Assembly (NCBI GenBank): GCA_034008185.1 | Contig: CM067081.1 | Span: 152,488,258-152,552,257, forward strand | Reading direction: 5' to 3' | Length of the DNA stretch: 64,000 nt | Source of the DNA: Gorsachius magnificus | Taxonomy: Eukaryota; Chordata; Aves; Pelecaniformes; Ardeidae | In this document: positions 35,241 through 50,080 of the stretch, in pieces | Layout: every line of letters begins with the position of its first letter | Numbering within the stretch: position 1 is the stretch's first letter | The notes under the pieces: model-generated | The model's database searches: none | The model's input: the letters and a program-made list of their open reading frames with translations, nothing else | Told to the model about the DNA's origin: nothing | Made by a program: the position numbers and the translations under genes

Positions 35241-38200
35241 GCTCCAGGCTGGTGACAGACAGTGGAGCAAGGTAGCAGTGACTCCTGTTGTGCAATGGAT
35301 AATTACATGTTGGAAGAGGTGAGAAAAGTGGTCTGGAGACAGTTTCCTCCTCTGATAGTTTTTTTTACCAGATAGAGTATTTTTGAGGCTAATAAGGCTT
35401 TTATATCTGCCACTTGTTAGTTGAAGGGCTTCCTTGTCTCTGCTCTGTGACAGCTGGCTGTATCACCTGCATCGCACAGCCTCTCATTTCTATCATTTTT
35501 CACCTACTTTTTGAAACAGAAGAAAGGCAAGGTCACAGAGGAACAACATGTTCAAGCATGTGTGTGTGATGTGCCTTAAAAGGACATATTCTATTGAATG
35601 GTAGCATGTTAACAATCTCTGTTGCCTTTTTTCTTCCTATTACCTTCCCTTTTTTCTCTTAGTTTCACTTATTGAGGAAAGAGGTTGTGACTAGCATTAG
35701 AGAGGTTTCTTAGCTGTGGATAAGAAGTCACGCTGAAATAATCTCGTGATTTGCAAAGTAGGTGGGTTTGAAGAACTCAGAATAATAGAATAATGATATT
35801 TTTCTTTCTCAGCAGACTTCAAAGTTTTTCCTCAAAGCCAGGTTCCTCAAAATACTCTGTCTCTGGTAGAACAAGCCAACCATAAGCCTTGGTGAAATCA
35901 GGTTTGTTTTGCTACCAGAATAGTTCGATGCAGCCAGAATTTACTGATGAATTTGGGCTATTTGTCTGCGTCTAATGAATTTATGTCTTTGTGTGCCTTC
36001 TAGTGAGATGTCTATGAGCATGCTCCTTATTGATTTCCAAAAGCTATTATCAACCTGAACCCAGCCACAAGTAGTTTTTTTGGTGATTATAATTTTTATT
36101 CTGGTTTTGTTCCTCTGTACTTTATCATTTCATGGTAGAGTGCCTTCTATAACAGCTCAAAATTTTGCTTCCAAAATATTTCATTTAAAAGCCTAATAAA
36201 TTAAGGATTTTGTGGCCTATTATGTTGTATCCCCCTCTCACAGCAACACTATTTGGTGAATGTATGATTAGGTCCTAATGGAGCAGTACAAAACTCACTG
36301 AAGTAATTTGTGGTAGTGCAAAAACATTTGTTTTGAAGGACTACACTCTTTTGCTACAATACATTAAGACATCTCCTGTCTAAGCTAATCAGAATAAAAT
36401 AGATAAACTGAAATGAACACCTGTTCATCTACACTATCAATAGCCACTGAACAAAATTATTACATCTATATCAATCATTTAGTTCCACATAATAGAAACA
36501 AATAATTACTACTCAGCATTGTCAAAAGAGTAAAGCTTCATGCTTTTAAAAGACACCAGCTCTGTCTCGACATTCATTCATGATAAATGAGCCTCATTTC
36601 AGCATTTGTTGAGCGGCAGGAGACCTTTATCCTGTGACATTGTTCTATTCCACTGTCATTATTTCTTAATTATCTGTGTCATCACTAGTTTGGAGCTTGG
36701 TATACGTTACTGGACAAATTCAGCTTTGACTTAAGTGGGTACAATGCCATTTACTCACAACAGAAATTATGTCCGTTTGTGTCAGGACTGAGCTTAATTC
36801 TCAGCTCTTAACCAGTGGCTCATGATTCACTTCCCTTGTTCACAGCAGAGGCTGGAAAATGAACTCCGAAAACTAATTTTTACAATGAAAAGATGCCATT
36901 CAATACACATCTGTGGGTCAGTCTCACCCTGCTATCTTCCTCCTCTCCTTGCCACCTGCCCTTATTCTGCTGGGGAAAAAAAGGAGAGCTGCCCTAACAG
37001 GGTGTCTGACGTGTCCTACAAGCCAGGTTTGCTATTTGCACAGTGAGATATGTTATTTGAAGGTCTGACGGTGGCAGCAGGAATGCAGTACTCATTGGCC
37101 ATCCTCAACAAAAGCGGTCCCCTTAGGTGACTGAAAATTAATCAGATACTCCCTGCTGTGCTCCAGTCTTTTGTACTTTTACAACTGCTGCATAATACTT
37201 TGGCTAGACCATGGGACCATAGTAATGTGCCCAATGATAAAGTGATAGATCATGTGCTGATTCTGAGAGAGCCTGTTTCTCACCTAGGTCATGGTAAATA
37301 AATTCTGTTAAGCTTAGAAGGATGTTTTCTATTCTCTAATAATTTAATTTTTATTTTTTTTTTCAGTGAGAGAAGGGAACTAATCTCTGGTAATTCTAAT
37401 TGACACAACTTCAATTTTGCATAATCAATCAGACATTTCAGGGATTTCTTCCTAGCCCTTAATCACTGCTCTCCCTTTAGTTTACGGTCAGGGGAATAAG
37501 CCAGAAACAATGCTCAAAGACAATGTGTTAGCACCATGCAGAGACCTGTTTATGGGGTCTTTCATGCAGTTGCTACTGAAGACTTTGGTAGGGATGGGGG
37601 CTGGCAGTGTGCATGCCTTCCCAGAAGGGATGAAAAGGGAGCACGTAGGGCCATGGAATCAGTTTTTCTTCCAGCACTGACTGACAAAATGGACAAGTCT
37701 GGTGCACTGGAAGAGGTGTGCTCCACCTCTTTGAAGGGTTGTCTTTTCCCTTTCACTTGGCCTGAGGGGAGTCAGGTTGCCTGGTGGACTCCTCCTTAGA
37801 TAGCAGTTGTGGTTTTGCAAATGGCATAAATAAATGCCATGGATGCTTATTCCCTCCACCCCACACCAAACTCTCATTGAATTAATTACCATATCACAAA
37901 GTATAGTATTTACAAATTTCTTGATCTAGTGTGTGATCATTGAGGAGACTTGACAGCAGCAGAACCTGTCTACATGTCACAGCTATTAATAATTGTGAAG
38001 CTATATCAGGGCTATTTTACTTTAAGTACAATATATTTTTTTTTCATATTGATGTAAAAAAAAAATTTTTTCAGCTTGTTTGAATATGCTGTCACATTGG
38101 CCCACTGGAGTCCTGTGACGTATACGCAGATGTTGGGATGGATCAGAATATGGGACAGTATACCCAGAGTAACAACTCAAGCATGTAAACCAACATGTTT

Positions 38201-39718
38201 CAAATGTGGCTGAATTATGAATATACTTACCAGGATTTCCCATCAGGATTTCTGACTTGCCATTCAATCATTGTGTATATATATGAACAGTATTTAAATA
38301 AATAAATTCTGGTGAGGCACGAAGTTAAAGGTGAGGGAGCAGAGCCAAACATTCTTGCTAGTATATCTGAATCTCTAAAACGTTGTTCACTAACTTTCAC
38401 AGGCAGCTTCTCTTGATATCTGGTCTCTGTGTCCTTACAGGAAGGTGTCGTAATGTGTATTTCATTCACAAAATACCTGTCTGAGAAGGAACGTGATGGA
38501 GTTGTAGAGGATGCTTTACCATTTCAAAGTCCCTTAAGAAAATCTGTACCTACAAAATAGCACTCCTACATTTTTTTCAGAATTAGTAGTCACAAGTACT
38601 TTTTCCCTTAAAACCACAAGCTTTTCCCAAATGGTTTACAACACACACACTCAAAGGCAATAAATATAATGATAAAATGATATAAGGGTGATTTGAATCA
38701 GTCATATATTAATTGACTGAGAACAAACCTCTGGAGTACTCTAATTACAGCATCCTCCCATTCACTGTAAAATCCAGAAATCAAGCCACAGTTTTAGGGT
38801 AGAATCACTGCCAGATAAATGTGAACACTGAGTGTTTAGTGTTCCTTTCTGAACAGTGAATGATGCCCTTAGGGAGAAAACTCTGAGAAGATTAACTTTA
38901 AAAATGTAGGTTGTAAAGCAAAAGTAGAAAGAAATTAAAAGCAAGCTTTTTCATAAACTTGAAAGCTTTTACATGAATTGTATGTCTGGTACTGAAGACA
39001 TCAATTTCTCCTGCCAGTAAAGGTAAAAATATGGCCAAACTCTTTTCCATACCTAGTCATCATTTGATTTAATGGAAAGAAGCAAAGAATCCACTTGTAG
39101 GTCTGGTTGTGAGACTGTTACTGTATTAAGGTTTTGATGAGTTTTTGCTCTATTTCAGAGCAGCCTAAAAGCTTTTTTAAAATACATTAACAGATTGTAA
39201 CTCTGTTGCACCAGTCCATCACCTAAAGATCAGCTAGAAATCACAGCTCATGAGTGCTTCAGACCTTGTCCTGTAAAAGGAGACTGTAGAAGAATTTATG
39301 GGTAGGATTCATCTTACCTACATTTAGATATCTACAGTGTAGATGCATGTATCTCAACTGTCATCTGTTTATAGCTTGTGGATGGAAGTGGGTAGTGGGA
39401 TTTGCCTAAGCCCTCTTACTTGTTTACCTTAAGATGAGGTAAATTTCTCCCTTAGCATACCTATTCTTCTCCATTGACTGTGAAGGGATGACCAGTCCAG
39501 ACAGGCACACGAATCCCGGTGGAGAACAATAAGTCCAATGCTGTGATTTAGAATTTCAGTCTTCTAAGATAATGGCACTTGTAGAAAGCATCAAGATGTT
39601 GCAGTGTACTATGAAACTATAGAACCAAGAGGTTCTCGGGAAAGTGATTCCCTTTTCACTGGCCTCCCAGTTGCTCACACAGTCTGATCTCATGGGAATG
39701 CTTGTATTTGTTCCCTGA

Positions 39719-40295
39719 TGTCGTGGTTTAACCCGTCTGGCAACTAAGCACCATGCAGCCGCTCACTCACTCCCCCCTCCCTCAGTGGGATGGGGGAGAG
39801 AACTAGGAAGAAAAAAAAAGATTAGAGCCGTGGGCTGAGATAGAGACAGTTTAATAAGAGAAAACAATAATAATAGTAATAATGAGAATGGTAAAAGAAT
39901 ATACAGAATATACAAAATGAATGATGCACAATGCAATTGCTCACCACCCACCGACTGATGCCCAGCCTGTCCCGAGCAGTGATCACTCCCCGAGCTGTGA
40001 TCACTCTCCCTGCAACTGACCGACTAACCCCCCCCCCCCAAGCATGACATTATATGGTATGGAATAGCTCTCTGGTCAGTTTGGGTTAGCTGTCCTAGCT
40101 GTGCTCCCTCCCAGCTTGTTACACACCTGGCCAAGCAGGAGAAGCTCAAAAAGTCCTTGAGTAGTCTGAGCACTACTTGGCAACAACTAAAAACTTCAGT
40201 GTGTTATCAACATTCTTGTAGTACTAAATCCAAAACACAGCACTATGCTAGCTACTAGGAAGAAAATTAACTCTATCCCAGCTGAAACCAGGACA
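39719..40295 (-). mobile_element. Solo LTR of an avian endogenous retrovirus, 577 bp, intact ends
   Basis: Bounded by TGTCGTGGTTTAACCC at the left and GAAACCAGGACA at the right, with a perfect 5 bp target duplication CCTGA (39714-39718 and 40296-40300). In minus-strand sense it has a TATA-like ATATAATG near 40050 and an ATTAAA polyadenylation signal near 39850, which sets the orientation. A C-run lies at about 40028-40040. No internal region is present, so it is a solo LTR left by recombination (inference). Confidence 0.9.
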
Positions 40296-40300
40296 CCTGA

Positions 40301-43300
40301 TGAACACCATCCATGATGAAAGCCACAGGCCAAGTAGTCCTTGCATAACCTCCTCCTTTAGCTACTCATCTTCTGAGAAGCCAGAACCTTTCCACTGACC
40401 TCCTGCACACAGTGCTTTGGCAGACTGCCACAGAAAGGCAGAAGAACAGCTGCTTGGTGCTAGGGCTGGAAATAGGGTGGGAATGGGACTGATTTGGGAG
40501 GGAGGACTAAGGCAGTTTATGTTTTCCCTACCTAACTTCCCTTCCTCTTGAGCAACCATGCCTCCGTTCTGGCGGATGTAGCTGGGATTCAAAAGAATAT
40601 GCAGAGGCTCTGTTGTGGGTCATAAGATTGTTACAGCAACTAGATTATTAGGTGCTAATATGGTATTTGCATACTGCCCATCCTCACCAGGAAACAGACA
40701 CTCTCTAAGTTGCATGAGTGATCTAATGTCAGGGAAAGCATGCTCTGATAGAGTTATCCTAACAGGAGCAGGGTTTGGTTTCTTACAAAACATGATTGGG
40801 ACCGTATTCTTTCTAAAGCTCCCTGGCAATGACTAGCTGTCCATGTGATGAACAATTGATTCATGCAGGTCTCATAAGTCTTACAGTCAAAAAGTAAGAG
40901 ATTTCCTGCATATGCATAGGCCCACGTGGGCAGCACGTGTTAAAATCTGCAGCTCCAAGACATGTAGAGAGCCCACTGTTTATGTAATTGCTTTGCAATT
41001 ACAGCCCTTGCTCACTAAGGGGAGCTACTTTGACAGTCTGTTCTTTTCCCTGAAAAGGTGGTGCATGGCAGTGTGTTAGAGCAATTAAGAAGAACTGGAA
41101 ATTCCTTACTCTGCTAAACTGCCTGAATGACAGCAGAGTTTGGACTGAAGATGAGAATCTGGCCCACAAAGCATATCCATGGATTCAGCTAGTACTGCTG
41201 TGCGGTTATGTGGAATTACTTATAGCGAGTATAGAAGTGTCCTCTAAGAAGTGGTAAATCTGTTCGAAGAGCAAACTGGAATAGGCTGGACTGGAACAGC
41301 CTTAATAAAAGAATAAAATAAATGTGTGTGTCTGCACACTTGCAAATGCACTTGTATATATGTTATACACGTTGCATATGAGGAACTAACCTGAATAGTA
41401 ATTATCTTTGTAGCAATTTTTCCACATCATCAAGAAGATAACATTATATAATTTCTAAATAGTAAGGTAATCTAAACTCATTAGAGAGAACAGTAAGACT
41501 GGGAGCTAGTGAACTAATCATTTTATATTGGTATTTTTTGTGCAAGCGATGGTGAAACTCATGAGCTGGAAGTGGTTTTCATGGAAAAATCAGCACACAG
41601 ATGTAATGATGACTGACATCTAAGGAATCTATTAAAAAACATTTAGGAAAACCTGCAGCACACACTATTTATGTGATATTTGGTGAACAAATCTAATGAA
41701 AATCAAGTGTAAAATAGAAGACAGACTGGCATGAATGTGAATTTTAGTTAGTCAGCTACTTGCATGGTGAGAAATACCAACCAGAAGAGGTTCTTCAGGG
41801 GAACTAAGGGAAAACATTTGAAAAGATAGAATCAAAGAAAAGGTAGGTAAACTGGGGGAATAAAAGATAAATGAATGCATAAAGTTATGTCTGCTCTGAC
41901 TAACTAGTAAAAAAACCAAAACACCAAAATAAGTAGCAAACTTTTGCTTAAAAGGTAATTATAAGACAGGAACTAAAGCAGAAACCAGGCTAGAACAGAA
42001 GGCTGAGATTGACACCAGTATGTCAGTGAACAGTGTATTGAGTAGAGAGAGAAGTTGGCTGATAAAGTTCAGAAGTGCTTAGTTTTGATTCAAGAGCTGG
42101 TGACACGTCATATTTATTCCAGTATGATGGAGAGAGTTTGGTGTTACATTCTATTGGCAGGGGACCTGTAGCTCATTCATTTTGGTTGGTAGTACCAGAT
42201 AGCTTCCTCTCTTACCCACACTTAGTAAACACTATGCTGAGGAAGCATCATAATTTGCTGGGTTTATCAATCATCTCAAGCAAAAATCTGTATGTCCTTT
42301 GGACAGGAGCAATGTTAGACAATATCAGAGAAGACTTGGTTCCTTTGAAACACAGACTAGGAATGCACGTCTACGCTATCCCAATAAAAGAGTGTGTATG
42401 CCTGCAGTTTTTGAAGCATTCTTTTAAAAATACTGATTAAAATACTATATACAACGATGCATTCAACACTTTAAAAAATGCAATAATACAACACTTTAAA
42501 GTATGAATTTTTTTTAATCTCAGTTGAGTAGAACCATGACGGTTCATAGCTGATGGAAAGCTTGTTGAACAGTAAGAATTCAATTAGCGTTCAAGTTGAA
42601 CAACTCATTTTAACTGTTGTAGAAAGAGATATATGCCTATTTTTTATATATGCACATATAAGATACATATATGCATCTGTAATTGGTTTCTCAAGTGTCC
42701 AAATTTCAACCACCTTCTGCTTTTGCTTTCTCTAATTTCTTATTGTCCTGTAGTAGCAGAACAGTCCTGAAGTTGTCTGTGTAACTGATTAATATTATAC
42801 AATACCTACTTAGGGCCAATCCAAAGCCACTTGAACTAATGAGAAGATTCTTATTGACTTCCAGGGGGATTGGAGCAAGCTCTCAAGAGATGTCTGTTAC
42901 TCAACAAATGCCCTGGATTTCTGCTCTTATACAATCCTAGATCATTAAAAAAAAAAATAAAAATCAGAAAATCGAAAGCAGCAGGAACAAACACACCATT
43001 TTTAAAATACATATATGTACACATATGCATAACGCATTTATCTTTGAAATAGTAAATTTGCTCTAAAGCCTTTCATGTATCAATACATATATCTTTTAAT
43101 AATGTACAACTGTCTAATGTGTTTTGTAGGCATTATATCTTCAAGTACTAAATAATTAATCACTTCATCTTACTTTTCAGTAGAGGGCACTCAGAACAAA
43201 TCATAGATCAAAATAATGTATAAAAGACACTAAACATAATGCAAGATACTCATTAAAAACTCTCATGTCTTAAACAAGGCTACTTTATATTTACATCTGT

Positions 43301-46300
43301 TTCATATGCTAAACAACTGTATGAAAAGATAAAACTTTTCAAAATTTGAGCTGTTGCTCATGCACATTCTTACGTATTTCTCAGCATGATGTAAGCAAGC
43401 TATTAAACTTTGAGAAAAAGTGGTTTGTTCATTTTTATGGATTAACTAGCCAGGGTCTAATAAAAAATTTAACAACTTTTTAATGAACTAAGCCTGTCCT
43501 CTCTTTCCAGACATAATGAATAGTGTGTATAGGTCTTGGCAATAGACATTATTCCCTTTTTGGTACAGATAATTTAAAATATGCAAAGTAGAAAACATTC
43601 AGGCTTTGTTTCCAGCAAAAACTGATCTGTTAATAAAGAGAACAGGGTCCTGATTCCTCACTGTTTTCATCTAGCTTTTATACCAGTATAACTCTAATGA
43701 ATGCAGCTATCACACCATTATAAAAAGAGTGATGCGGTGTGGATCTGGATAAGCAATTTGATCATATTACATTTAATAAAGAAATACTGCAGATTCAAAT
43801 GAGCTTTTATAAAAATGCTAACATTTTAAATAACGTTCAAGAAAAGAATCAACCTTTGTCACTTAGAAGACATTTCCAAGGAGATGTGAAGCGTAACAAA
43901 TTTAAGGAATGAAAACTTTTGATGCCTTTCATACATACTGTTGTTACATAAGAGCTCCATTTTGTTCTATAAATAGAAAAGAGAAGCTATGGGTTTTTTT
44001 TTTATTTTATCATACAAATATCTGTACCTAGAATATGTATCTGTAGTTGATGAAATGAATGCTTTGTGAATTAATATTTATTAACCTGAGCCCATAACCT
44101 TCATACACACAAAACTGTTCCATGAACACATGGTTTAGTTAGTTTTTGTTCAGGAAGGGCTTCCATGGTCACAGGGAGATTAACGCCTATGATCTACTAT
44201 CTCTGGATTGAATCTACAAAATAGGGGGGGGGGGTGTCTGCATCTACAGAGAAAGAATCAACACTCACAGGCTTCATTATTTCTTCAAATTATAATTTTA
44301 TACTTCTTTATACACTTTCTGTCCTTGTGGGATGCTAAAACTGTTACAGTTTGTCTACAGAAGAGGTACATCAAGACAGTAAATTTTCTTACGCTTTTCC
44401 CAAAGCATGATTAAAATTTGATCTGCTGGACGAGAAGGAAATTCCAGCTGCATGCTAATTCTTTACTGGGCATGACTTCTTGAAAAATGGCCGTGCTAAG
44501 GTGAATCGTTAGCACACTATTTTTGAGACTCTGTGACTAGAAGTACTGACTTTAGCTATAGATGCTATGAATTTGTTTTGCCATGTAATGCACCTCACTA
44601 ATACTGTACTACCCCTGCTGTGCTAGTGATAAGTTTCTACTGAACTAGCACTGGTAATCACCTGGAACCAGGCACCAGTTCTTTGAGGCTAGCCACAAGG
44701 TATTAGCAGGAAAATTGCAAACTCATTTTATTTCTGAGCTAAACTGGCACCAGAATCTGAAGCTACTTCTGTAGAGGTGAAAAGCTAGAAAGCTAATCTA
44801 CCATACTGCTAACTCTAAAGGTTTAGCCAGTCCTGCATCACTGTGTGACATAATTCAAGGCTTTTATTTTTTTAAATGTATAACCCTGGTGATTTAGATA
44901 TTGACTTTAAAGATCTTCCTAGAAGAAAGTTTATTATATTATCTCTCCTTCTTGTCAGAAAAGTACATACTGTGAAATTAAAGTAACACACCATTTCTCA
45001 GAAAAGGAAGCTAGCCTGTGCTCTAACTTTACTGGGGAAAAAAAAATCTTTATCACAAAGTCATTTAAATGTGTTTTACAAATATACATGTTATGTTTGA
45101 AGACGACTGTGACCTGAAAAGAAATACATACACATGGTTATACTCTTTGAGATATGTTCATGTGTATAGCATTTTATGTATATGTGCTAGTATTTTAGAC
45201 TCCCATAATGATACTTAGGACTACTTCAGAAATTTAAATACCACATAGAAACATCAAGTATTTGTGTCTCTGTTTTGCATAGAAGTAGCTTACATTATAA
45301 ATTCTGCCAACAAGCAATGCCCACAGAAGGTACACATAGAGCCCTGTTTTTCTTTCAGATCAGGAGTGCAATTCCAGTTGTCCCCTTTCTCTGTACTTTG
45401 GTTTGCATCTTGGGGTGGTCTCAGAGCTACGAATTGGATTCCTTTCCAACGAAATGAACCTGGAAAGAGAGATCCAGGAGTGCGCTTAACATGCTCCAGT
45501 CACTAATGAGTACTCATTTGCCATTCATTCATCAGGGGGCCAGCTTAAACCTCCTGAAAAATGTGATGTGGGTATTGGGCTCTCAGTACTGATGGTTTCA
45601 CCCTGCGGGCTCTCCTGTTGTGCTGTGCTACTTGTAATCCAGGCAGTGCCAAAACAACCCAAAACCTATATACTTCAGACATCTTAAAAATTCTCATTAG
45701 TATTTATTTGTCCATAAACTATGCAGAGGCTGTTTATCACAAGCATTTGAAAGCTGAAATTTGTGCTCTGTTGGTGGATTTAAAATGTGTATTCAGATCA
45801 GATGGTAAGCTTCATATCCTGATTAACTGAGGATGGGAATGGAATATTTATGTTTATAAATTCACAGTTTGTTTTCCACAAATATTCTCCAGTGGTCACT
45901 TAAAGTTCAATGTTTTATATATTTCTGCCAAAAAGCAAGTTTGCTGTGAAAGTGAAACACAAAAAGGTTCATGTTTACAAGCACGGTGAGACAAAATTAA
46001 TCTTCTTAGAAATGGTTTTACACTCTTTGCTCAGGACTAATTTGGTCTGCATGCTTTTTCAGCAACGGGAAATATAGGTTTTGACACTTTTAATAAACAT
46101 TTATAATGTTAAAATATTAATAACCACAGGAAAAGTGATTATTTTTACTTGAAAAATAAAACATTAACAATAGCTGGAGGAATCATTGTCCCTTTGCATA
46201 ATGGCATGCACTGTAGCCACACAATAAAATACCAAAAGAGGAGACTTTTATCTATTTTTTTCTAACGCAACAGATTTTACATTGTTGAAAATATTATTTT

Positions 46301-46528
46301 TCAAAATGTCTGTTCCTACTTAACTCTATTTGCCATTGCCTTCATCCAACCACAGCTGTGAACTGTCTTATGTGGATTTTTCTATTAAGAAGCCATACCT
46401 GCTTAAATGAATAAAACTGGGAATGCAGGAGAAACTGTAACTGCCTGCTCCAATAAAAAATTTTCCAAATGTTCACAAGCTTTGATGGTGCCACAACAGT
46501 GTGGGGTTTTTTTAGGACACACAAGGAA
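40301..46528. other. Intergenic sequence, nothing recognised
   Basis: AT-rich. A 121-codon open frame at 42075-42440 (plus) has no recognisable homology and no supporting context. A G11 run lies at 44224-44234. Short TATATG/CATATA palindromic stretches occur near 42640-42680 and 43005-43030. Confidence 0.6.
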
Positions 46529-46585
46529 TTATAGAATCATAGAATCATTTAGTTTGGAAAAGAGCTTTAAGACCATCAAGTCCAG
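46529..46585 (-). mobile_element. CR1 LINE 3' end scrap
   Basis: Only about 57 bp with ATAGAATCATAGAATCATTT and TTTGGAAAAGAGC, followed by ATCAAGTCCA. This is the extreme 3' end of a CR1 in minus orientation, severely 5'-truncated. Confidence 0.85.
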
Positions 46586-49500
46586 GAAGTTGCAAACAAC
46601 ATTCATTACATGGATAGATTTTAACTTAATCTTAATTCTTAAACAAAATGTATTGGCAAAAGAGCAAAGACTTTATCCTGCAAATTTTTCTACACAATGT
46701 TTTGTTGCTGGGTCTCTGCATAGGTACAGTAGCTCACCAGCACAAAGCCATTTGCAGAACTGAAGTCTTTGCACTGCTTTAAAAAAGCAATCTTTTTTAC
46801 CCAGGCTGTGTTCAAGAGATTTAGAAATTGAATGGCTCGGTTTATCAATGGTAAGAATAACGCAGAACAATTATCAAGCTATATCAAATCATTCATGTGT
46901 TAAGTTTGGCACCTTTTTGTCTCCCAGTGTTCAGATAGAATTTTTGTAACACCAACTTTTTGCTGACGCTTGCCTCAAGAAAATACACGCCTTAAGTTCT
47001 TGTGTAATGAATGAATATGTCCATTACTCATACACATATTTTCTTAAGCATGTCTTTTATAGGTCTAAGCTTGCCTTGAAATAATACTTTCTGGAAGAAA
47101 GCTTTTTAGGACATTTCTATGGGTCATAAGCATTAGACTTCAAATCAAATTTATCCCAATAAATACTCTTAGCTTCAATTCTATCTGACAGTTACATGGG
47201 AAACCAGTTGTCCTGTTTCCTAATTTCTATAACAGAATTAAAATAACATTGGTCCTAGAATAGGTTATGCTTTTTCCAGGCTCTGGAGAAGAGAGAGTGG
47301 GCTTGAGCTAATTTTTACACCTCCAGAGTAGATATTAGGCATTTGTAATTTTTCCTGTGTTTGAATGATATTTGACTATGCTGTAACATTGTATATGCCT
47401 CTATTGCCACAAATCACTGCAAACATTTCAGCAGAAAAAAAATAAAAGCACATTCTTTTATGCATATTCATATTAGCTTAATGATTCCAGTACAGGCATG
47501 ATAAGGATAACAAAAGAATGCAATCACAGCACTGTCAAACTGCTTAATACCAGTGTCCATCTAGCTCCATATCTACTTTCTGACAGTAGCCAGTATTTGA
47601 TGCTTTGGGAAAGAGCGCAAGAAACATGGCAAGAGCAGAATGATCATTCTCCATCTACCAGCTTCTAACCACCTTCCTGATTTAAAGTTTGCATCCAGCT
47701 AACTGTGTTAAAGCCACCAGAGGACCTCCCTCCTGAATTTTTCTAATCCACATTTAGTGTCAGGACTCTTCAGGCCAGCAGCTCCATGATGTAATTTAAA
47801 AAAAAAAAAAAAAAGACCTTTTTCTTGAGAAGATCATATTTTAGGCTTATAATCAGAATCTACAGCATATATATGTTTTTATATATTTTCTAAAGAAAAC
47901 TTTAAATCACAGCACCATGGTGTGCAAAGCAATCTGATCCAGCCTATTACAGCTGCTGATCACTATGCAGAGCAAGGTCAGCCTTGTGTGCTCATAATCT
48001 GGCCGCTTTGAATTGCAGTCTGGTGGCAGAGTGCAAACTCACCTTCAGTGCTGGTGCTAAACAATGACTGGAAGAACATGAATCATGGCCACCCCCGTGC
48101 CATCTTTGCTGGGTGGAAGAAAGCAATAACTTTAAGAGAAGAGACTGGATTAAATAGCTAAGCAGCGTCACGCCTTAAACTACTGCAGCAAGATCTGCCA
48201 AAGCTCACCTATCTTTTTTCCTGCTGAGAAATGTAGTCAAAATGGCTGCTATCAGCTCTAGTTTGATGGGGTAACAAGATTATTATGCACACAGGTGAGA
48301 GAGCATGAGATTTTCCTTTTGCAGGAAATAGCAGGATTTTCTACATGAGTTCCAGAATTCATTATTCTTTTTGATACAGGAACAAAGTACTATGCTTAAA
48401 CGAGTGCAAAATGGAGGTTGTGTTTCCACGTGAGGTACTTGTTATTCATAATGTCGGGTGGATGCCATCCTGATCAGGCTGCAGAAAAGAAGAGGGGAGA
48501 ATTGTGTGCAGCTGCATAGTTAAAACCATGTTAGAGGCGTGAGAGTACATTCTGAACTAGGCAGTGCTAGTAAAGTGGTTACATTTTCCCAAAGTCAGGA
48601 CAAGAAAGTTTGCAGAGCTTCTGCTTTTGAAACTTGCTTCTTACTTTATATGGAGACTTCTAGCTGTATTAATAGTGCCTTCCTCCAATACTTTCTGAAT
48701 TGAGATGTACATATACAGGAGTCTAGTGCATTTCTTCAGAAATGTAAAGAAAGTAAAGCTCTTCTAGAAATGTAGCACTTTAAAATTCCTTTTAGCTCCT
48801 GCTCTTTCACAGAAGATATTGTTCCTATGAATCTGGTCCATAATATAAATGCATCACAAAAAGGGAAAATTAAGATTTTCCTTATAATTGCTCTACATGT
48901 ATGGCATCACTTAAATTAGAGATGTTGCAGTTGATCCTGGTTTTCTGTTAAAAATGGAACTCGGGGGCCTCTGTCAGGACTCTTGATCCTTCACTGTGGG
49001 CCTAGGCCCAAAGTGATGACAGTATTGACATACTGAGCCTTGCAATGACCAGGACTCTTTGTAGATCTGGCTCCATATGCAAAGTGTTATTAACAAGGAG
49101 CGGACAATAAGTGCAAGCAAATGTGTGGCTTTCGAGGGCTTCATACCCTCCAATTATTAAATCAATTTATTCATTTTGATGATGTAGCAAATTATGTCCT
49201 TGACTATTTTTTGGAACAAAGAACAAATCACATAAGGGACTTTGCAGATGAAATAAACACTGAAGGGGACCGGCAACATAATCATTATATGAGCTCTCTG
49301 GCTATCTAGCTTAATACTAGTTTAGCAAAACAATTAAACTGCTAATTGTCAGTGTCTAGAAAATAGAACATTGTTGTAATACTCTAGCTACAGAACAGAG
49401 AGTATACTGCAGTGAATAATCCAGTTATAAATATATAATGCCTGTCATCAGGCAAAATCAAATAAGGGAGTAAAAATCTAAGCCTGTCTTCTCCTTTTTG

Positions 49501-50080
49501 AAAGGCAGTGGGGTGCTCTAATGCCAGGATCGGTGACTGCAATGAGCTTTGAGACCAGCTCCAGGGAGCCCAGCAAAAACCTTGATGCCCTGTTACACCT
49601 CTGACTTGGGACTAGGACTGCCTGTCTCAGGGGAGTGATTTTAATCCTAGAGCTGTACAGTTTTTGCCCCAAATTTAGGTCTGTCCAGATGCAATGTCTG
49701 CTAAATAACACTATGAAATCAATCTATCGCTAAGGTATTAATTAGCAACAGCTTTCCACTACTGATCTTTAGCACCAATGTTTTGCCCCAGACTGGAGGA
49801 GTAAGTTTGCTCCATTCTGCAGGATTTCTGCAAAAGGTATTTCTGGTTACACATATGAAGCACCAGATTGTGGCACTCCTTGAGTATGTACAGATATGGC
49901 AATGAGGATATCAACGTGGCCATTTTCAGAACAATGACCTGTTTCAGTGAGAATGAGCTTGCCATAATCTGGCCAACACTTGAAGCATTTGGCAGTAAAT
50001 TACAGGACAGCATATGCTGAAAAATAGGAGAAAATGCAGGGTAAACTTGGATATGAAATGCTTAAGAGAGCCACATATTG
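46586..50080. other. Intergenic sequence, nothing recognised
   Basis: AT-rich unique-looking sequence with an A17 run at 47798-47814. No repeat family, RNA gene or coding exon is recognised. Confidence 0.6.

Larger units (their letters stand above)
29801..39713. other. Upstream flank of SYT10, no gene recognised
   Basis: About 9.9 kb upstream of the promoter, AT-rich and unique-looking. It contains a motif group with CAGCTG, TTTGCATCC and TAATTGA near 33520-33570, a CpG-poor GC-rich stretch at 34800-35080 with multiple G and C runs, and a possible 5S-derived SINE scrap near 35165-35240. No open frame with recognisable homology is seen. Confidence 0.6.

Noticed and set aside
42075..42440. A 121-codon plus-strand open frame in intergenic sequence
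   Set aside because: No recognised domain, no splice or promoter context, and length possible by chance in 34 kb. RNA-seq would be needed to revive it.
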